From: Dryomyza anilis | Taxonomy: Eukaryota > Arthropoda > Insecta > Diptera > Dryomyzidae | Length of the DNA: 64,000 nt | NCBI GenBank assembly: GCA_951804985.1 | Contig: OX638130.1 | Span: 80,408,583-80,472,582, forward strand | Direction: 5' to 3' | Shown: one piece after another, positions 57,336 through 64,000 of the stretch | How positions within the stretch are numbered: the first letter of the stretch is position 1 | Layout: each line of letters opens with the position of its first letter | Position numbers and translations under genes: made by a program | The notes under the pieces: generated by a model | Told to the model about the DNA's origin: nothing | Database searches by the model: none | Seen by the model: only the letters and a program-made list of their open reading frames with translations

Positions 57336-60242
57336 TTTTTCCTTCCTTATTTAAACCTATAATTCTTTTCTACGATCATTTTGTGTATTGAATGAATAGT
57401 GGAGATCCCCTAAGGTAAATTAAAATTCTGCTTGAAGTATTCTAAAAAATATGATCGTGCTAAAAACGGTATAATTTAAAAAAGGTGCATTCAAAAATTT
57501 TAAATCAGGACTGTAATTTTATATAAAAAGTACAGTTTTTTTTTGTTTTTTTTAAACCATTTTTAAGCATTGCTGTTCATTTTCTCCTATACACTGAAGA
57601 AAAGAGATGTATAGTAAAAACATATTTTATGAATTATAAAAAAATTAAAATGGCTTTTTGTTGGTTTTTCATAAATATCATTTTTAGTGTTTTTTTTTTG
57701 TGTTGTTTTCGGGTTTGTATTTTTTCTTTTATTTAGTGTTTTTGATTTTACTCTTACTTTGGTTTTGTATTTTTGCATTTGCATTTGATTTTTGTGTATT
57801 GGAGTTTTGTATTTTATGTTCGTAGTTGGTGTAAGTAACTACGAACATAAAATACTTCGAGTTATGTCGTTTTGAAAGTTTAAGTTGTATGGGACTCATC
57901 GGACTCCATAGTAACCCGGTGTATCAATTTCAAATCAACAGACATACCGGCAGACATGGTCTACATCTACTTTTCATCATTGATAATTCTATCTATTTCC
58001 GATTTAACCCTACCGACTATTAAAAAAGTTCTAGTGACATCAACAGTATGTTATTAAATTAAAAGTGTGAACTTTTAAATTTAAAGGACTATTTTATTCC
58101 AGTAAAAAATAAATATAATGTTTATGAAAGTTTAAATTTGAGCTTTGTAACAAATATTCAACAAACGCAAAAGTATTAATACATTTGCAGAAAATAAGTA
58201 ATATATGCAAATAATTACAAAATGTTTGGCACAAGAATAATGAATATGATTATATTTACAATAGGTTTCTGATAGGAATATACTTGCAACTTATTTGCAG
58301 CAAAACTATTGGCTTATGTTGAAATTTGGCAAAACTCAATAATCGCTTTTTGTCTGTACTCTCGAATTATCCACAAAAATTATTATGCAAAATAAAAGGC
58401 ATCACTTTAAATATTACAGTTCATTAGAATAAGTGAAAATAAAAATTTATACAGGACTTTGTTCAAGTCACTGTATAATTTTATTTCTCTGTACAATTTT
58501 AGAGTTTTATTATTTTTTTTATTATTTAACAAAGGCGAAATCGATGTAAACAATAATTCTAAAATAAAAATATTTTCATTTTTTTTATTTCAGTTCAATA
58601 AAATTTACTTCCTCTATTCCTCAACTATCTTTATATTGTACGTTGTTTCATTGTGGACGGTGGATTTGGAATCATAAATATGTGAATCTAAATGTCTGAA
58701 AATAAAATTCTATTCCGTTAAAATACTTATAAAGTTGCTTTACTATACAACTTGTAAATATACCAATTTTTCATGTACTTTAACATACAGATACAAAATA
58801 TTATTTTTTGTTTTTTCAGACAACATTAATAAATATTTCAAAAGCTTAAAAATAATCATTAAACTTAAAATTACGTACTAAAATCAATTTTTTTGTATAA
58901 GAGGGTCATATTGTCACATACCGAACCAAAATGATACATTTATTATCATATTAAACTAACAACATTTTTCAAGAGTAGAATTCTCTGTTTTTAAATTTGA
59001 ATTTCCTAGGCATTTTCAAAAATATAAACATTTCCTAGTAATTTTTGTATAGCAAATTTAACAGCAAAATGAAATCTGTCACGTTCGGAACTTTGAGAAC
59101 TAAAAGTGTAAAAAATATAAAATAAAAGTTTTTTTCATACAAATGTAAAAAAAAAAAAAAATGTAACTTTAAAAACATCTGGAAATTCGATTCGTACATC
59201 ATTTTTTATTTCGTAATAATGATTATTAATCCTGTTAGATATAAAATTATTTTTTAGATAAAATCGTATTGCATACGGATTGTCGGAAAATTTTCTGTGA
59301 TTTATTACGAAATAACTATAAACTTTAGGAACAAAAAAAAATGTAAATTATCTCTGCTGTCATTCTAAATAATTCCAAAAAATAATTTAAATTCAAAATG
59401 TTTGTTTAGAAAAAGAAAAAATAATCCCCTTCGAAATTTTTCTGTGATTTAAAAGTATACGTTTTAGAAACAAAGTGTAAATTTACAAACAAAGCACGTT
59501 ATCTCACCTTTTTTTTGAAATAATTTAGACTTTCTATATGAACCTCGACATGCACTTCCGTTTTTGTACCGTCCGATTCGACCACTGTTTAATTTATATT
59601 TTTTGATCTACCATATAGAATTCTTTAATTCTTTGCAAATGTTTAGTCCTATTTAAATACTAGTACAAGGTAAATTCATAAAGTTTTATTTCAGATATTA
59701 AAGTTTTAAACGTACGGAACCCCAGAAAATGCCCATATGGAAATTATTGGAATACATTCTTGAACGATTAAAAGTTTTCATTTGTTTTCAAGATGCGAAA
59801 CATTGGTTACCTATGCATCACTTAAAATGGTAACCGTGAGTTACGACTAGAAATGAAATTTAAATATTTATATGGATTTCGACATTCAAAGTAGTTTTCA
59901 TATTTGTTTTTCCTATTAGTTAGTTGGCGTTAGTTGTTAAGTCACATTTACCTTTCATAGTTTCCGGGATGTAATTAATAAAAGGACTGAGTTTAAAAAT
60001 TCCCTTTTTAGAGTATTTCTCGAACTTTAAATACGAAATAATAAATATTTTAAATTTCACTTCAAATTCTTTGATATTTTATACCTATAAATATTTTTTT
60101 CCATTTTGGACAAAATTTCCCTATAATGCAATTAGATAGGTTCTACATGATGAATTGAAAAAAAAAAAGCTTTGATGGAAAAATAATTAAATTTAGCTCG
60201 AGAAAATTGATTTGTCTTGATCCTGCACATGTCTGCATACAC
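57336..60242. other. Long AT-rich stretch, no gene seen
   Basis: A T-rich low-complexity block lies at 57,655-57,800. An inverted pair, TTTTATGTTCGTAGTT / AACTACGAACATAAAA, flanks a 10-bp spacer at 57,812-57,853. 57,895-58,020 has GACAGACATACCGGCAGACA-like words that may be a mini-me relic. A14 runs occur near 59,147. Otherwise nothing is recognised. Confidence 0.4.
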
Positions 60243-60633
60243 TAGAGATGTTCATCTACAGCAAATTATTTAATCGAAGTTTTTCGATAAATCAAATACA
60301 AAAATAAAAAGTGTCAGTTGTTAGTGATGGTTTAAACTTGGTTTAGACTTGGTTTAATTAATCATCCTATAATTTCCAAAGATGAGATTAGTCTAGATGG
60401 TTAATCACAAAATATGTTTCTGTTCATTTAAAACTTATGTCTTTCAAAAATTAAATAAATCAACAAATTAAAAATATAAAGAATATAATTGTAAGGCCAG
60501 TTTATCAGTGTTAGTTGAACTAGTTTAAACATAGTTCAATAGTCAGAATAAACTTTTTCACTAAACCGTAACCATCGTTTCAACCAAGTTTAAACGATCG
60601 ATGTTAAAGGGTCAAACTTCTTTTAAACTCTTA

Positions 60634-61353
<720 letters not shown>

Positions 61354-61695
61354 ATGAGTTTGAATGAAGTTTAAACATTCAACATCGTTCGATTAAAGTA
61401 AGTTTAAACAACTATTCAAGTTCAATAAAAAACTCGATTTTATGCCACCAAAAAAGAGTTAAATTGCGACTAAAAAACTGGCACACGTTGTCGTAAATTT
61501 GATTAGAAATATGTAAATTGTACTCGTTAGTATACAAATACTAATTTATTTATATAAATACTACTTTTAAATCAATCAAATGCAATTGGAAAAATTAAAA
61601 ATTTTCGGTAATTAAAAAACAAATTGTAAAATTAAAATTGAAAAATATTCGTTGTTTTGAAAAATCGATGTATTTGTGACATCTCTAGCATACGG

Positions 61696-62205
61696 ACCCA
61701 AATGCTGTGTCTGTGTTTTTGAGTTATTGCATTCATATCGATAGACAAGCGCTGAACTAAGTGCAAAATTTATTAATTTTACGCAACGGTCAATTTTCCA
61801 AGGCTCAACTGCACATAAACTGAAAGGACACTGGGACGACCATACATGTATATATGTGTGGGTGTATGTGTGTGTTTACACATTTTATTTATATGCATGT
61901 GTTTGTGTGCAGCACCAGCTGAAACCACACAAGGACTTTTAGCAGCCGGCTCTTCCTTAATTGTTAATTTTCTTGCTTGATACGTATTATGTACGTGTTT
62001 AAGCGATAGTGTGTGAATATAGAGTATGGCGAACGAAGAGGTGAATGAGGGCAACGTCATGTAGTGGGCGTAGTTCGCCCCCAGTCGGCGTTGGAACTAA
62101 TTTTGCAAATTAATTGTTAAGTGCTAATAAGAAGCAATTACAATGTAATCGATTCTTATTTATTGGCTTCTGAACGCGTATAAATAGAGGGCAAGGTAAT
62201 AAAAT
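61696..62205 (+). promoter_or_regulatory. Island with homeodomain-like sites and a TATA box
   Basis: The block holds a GT/TGTA-rich part (61,845-61,915) and then TAATTTTGCAAATTAATTG, CTAATAAG, CAATTAC and GTAATCGATT within about 62,098-62,152, all homeodomain-type cores. TATAAATAG at 62,179 is a good TATA box in GC-flanked context; TCACTA at about 62,216 could serve as an initiator 30-35 bp downstream. No coding sequence follows. A promoter is possible but unproven. Confidence 0.3.
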
Positions 62206-62490
62206 ATTTTAAATGTCACTAAATGAAGTTTCCTGTCTCCTGTGCTATACTTTGGTTATACCGTAATTATTTACTTCCGATTCGGTGATACTTTATTTTT
62301 GACATTCTTGTTTTTAAAATTTTGAGAAATTTTTGTGTCGCTATTACGCTGAAGCCAAACCAAGCCTACCTCTTTATAGTCCACTCGCATTAAAGAGAGA
62401 ATTCGGTCTTCAGTCCCACAATACATTTGTGGAACAATCTCCCTACGTCTGTTTTTCACGACATTTTTAATATTGGGAAATTTAGAGCAA
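62206..62490. repeat. Repeat R5, copy 2
   Basis: ACAATCTCCCTACGTCTGTT and following sequence match 57,270-57,315. A 62-residue minus-strand frame (62,271-62,459) crosses it and might be a scrap of element protein, but I cannot identify it. Confidence 0.35.
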
Positions 62491-62896
62491 AAAAAAAAAA
62501 ATTGTAACGATCATGTTTTTATTACTTTTTTATATTCCTGGTTTTAATAACTATATACAGGGTGTTTATTTTATCGATGTCAATAATTCATGGGGTCATT
62601 CTATGACTCAAAAAAATAAGAAAATGTAAAATAAAAATATCTAGTTTTGCATTTAGTTTAATACACAGGGTTTTTAAGAAATGCATGTTACTGACATAAT
62701 ATAGTCAAAACAATTAGTCAAAACAATTGGTCAAAACACTGCTTTAGATAATTAAATTTCCTTTCCGATGGTATATCACAAATTTCAACCCCATGATATC
62801 TTCCTTTTTTAAAAGGTACGTAGAGTTGAAATTTACAAAAATAAAATTTTTGACTTTGTCATTGGTGTTCTCAAAATTTCGTTACCGATCACCCCA
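62491..62896. other. AT-rich stretch with CAGGGTGTTT words
   Basis: ACAGGGTGTTTATTTTATCG at 62,558 and ACACAGGGTTTTTAAG at 62,664 look like transposon ends, but no full element was traced. Confidence 0.3.
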
Positions 62897-63614
62897 TTTT
62901 TATACCCTACACTAAGAGTGAAAGGGTATATTCAGTTTGGTACGCCGTTTGTAACACCCAGAAGGAAGCATCTCCGGTATGGAAAAGTATATATATTCTT
63001 GATCAGCATGACCTCCTGATTCGATTTAGCGATGTCCGTCTGTCCGTCTGTCTGTCTGTCTGTCTGTCTGTTGAAATCCCTACTACTTTTAAAATTGAAG
63101 AGCTAGATAAATGAAACTTATAACTTTGATTACTAATATACCTACGCTGTATGTGCGAAAAAATTGGCGAGATCGGATCATTGTGACCTATGATCTGACC
63201 ACTTATGTTCAAATACCTCATATAAAATGTACATATAAAGATCAATTTTTATGTATACGTGCTTAGGTAAACTTTTTTGGTCAAATATATATTGACATCA
63301 TGCTCAAGTACGTGATAATAATGTTTTCCGTCGAAAAGACCTGTGGTTCATTAAAAAAAAAATCGAAATTCGGTACACCTACCCATTTGTAAATATGGGT
63401 ATCAAATGAATGGAAATTCTTCAGCGATTGAATGTTTGTAGTTATTTTCAGGATTCGTATACCCTGGTGACCTATATATCACTTTGAATGGTAACCACAC
63501 ATATGTGTAGGGTATTTATAGTCGGCTTAGACCGACTATAATTTTGATAATCCTAACTATCATAATTACACCTACTTTAAAATTTCCCATGTGATCTAAC
63601 CTTCCCAACTGGTT
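62897..63614 (-). mobile_element. mini-me / DINE-1-like element, subfamily A, copy 3
   Basis: Minus-strand copy running from AACCAGTTGGGAAGGTTAGA (63,614 leftwards) to TAGTGTAGGGTATAAAAA (62,897). The GTCY microsatellite is at about 63,033-63,071 and is joined to the conserved core. Only scattered differences separate it from the other two copies. The 80-residue minus-strand frame at 63,003-63,245 is the same accidental frame seen in the other copies. Confidence 0.85.
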
Positions 63615-64000
63615 TCTAATTAATAACGATAGACCAGTTCATTCCCAGTACTTTTTAACCAATTACAGTGACTTAAATTTGGTAAGTTATCCTGCAGAAA
63701 TAATTAAACAGTGGGGGGTTTTGTGAATTGAAGGTTGAATTTTTAAAAAATCGAAATAATCGAGAAATAATAAGAAGTGGCTTCGTGAAAAAAAAGATTG
63801 TGTTTTATATCGATTTCTATTTATTTTTGTTTAAAATAAATAGAGTGGACATTATTTTTTTATATTTTTAGGTTAATTTCACTTTATTTCATCAAAAATA
63901 AATGTATGAAAATAAAAAGATTTGTTTCTGATGTCAGAAAAATTATCGTTCAGAAATAAAAAAAAATGTAAATACATGCTAAGTTCGTAGACTCATTTTC
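63615..64000. other. AT-rich stretch, nothing recognised
   Basis: No gene or element recognised up to the end of the window. Confidence 0.4.

Overview
This window looks like non-coding DNA from a higher dipteran (brachyceran fly) genome. It is strongly AT-rich, full of long A/T runs, and has no bacterial-type gene packing, no dense long open frames and no confidently recognisable host protein-coding exon. The best taxonomic clue is a repeat family whose core joins a (GTCY)n microsatellite to a conserved TGCTGATCAAGAATATATA stretch. That is the hallmark of the dipteran mini-me / DINE-1-like elements (non-autonomous Helentrons). A fly is well supported; a more precise assignment (a calyptrate such as a blowfly or muscid) is only a guess.

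Layout. 1-5.1 kb: AT-rich DNA with degenerate CGGTTT-rich sequence and one copy of a dispersed repeat. 5.1-5.9 kb: a hAT-like non-autonomous element. 5.9-11.7 kb: GC-richer islands that could be regulatory, and a decayed mini-me element. 12.1-14 kb: a GTTTAAAC-rich inverted-repeat element and an LTR fragment. 14.6-14.8 kb: an E-box cluster. 16-20 kb: GGAACC/GGTTCC repeats. 21.3-22.6 kb: a foldback-like element with a 22-bp tandem array and a coding-like core. 22.6-25.2 kb: decayed and intact mini-me elements. 27.2-28.4 kb: a tRNA-derived SINE split by a mini-me fragment, next to another inverted-repeat element. 30.6 kb: a 70-nt near-perfect hairpin. 32.6-33.4 kb: a well-preserved mini-me copy. 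34-38 and 41-45 kb: islands of more complex sequence, possibly cis-regulatory. 38.3-41.1 kb: two TIR elements, one flanked by TTAA. 45-52.9 kb: a dense run of nested and paired inverted-repeat elements, including a long hairpin. 53.6-56.1 kb: an LTR, a mini-me copy inside a TIR element, a SINE and another inverted-repeat element. 60.2-61.7 kb: a nested hAT/foldback complex holding a pure (AT)53 run. 61.7-62.2 kb: an AT-hook/homeodomain-like island with a TATA box. 62.9-63.6 kb: a third well-preserved mini-me copy on the minus strand.

How it fits together. I read the window as a gene desert, or the interior of a very large intron, built mostly by successive insertion of small non-autonomous transposons. 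Several insertions can be ordered by nesting. Families were delimited by comparing copies inside this window, so classifications without a diagnostic signature are left open. The most unusual items are the foldback-like element with its unknown coding-like core, the long hairpins that could feed small-RNA pathways, and the direct view of microsatellites growing inside transposons.
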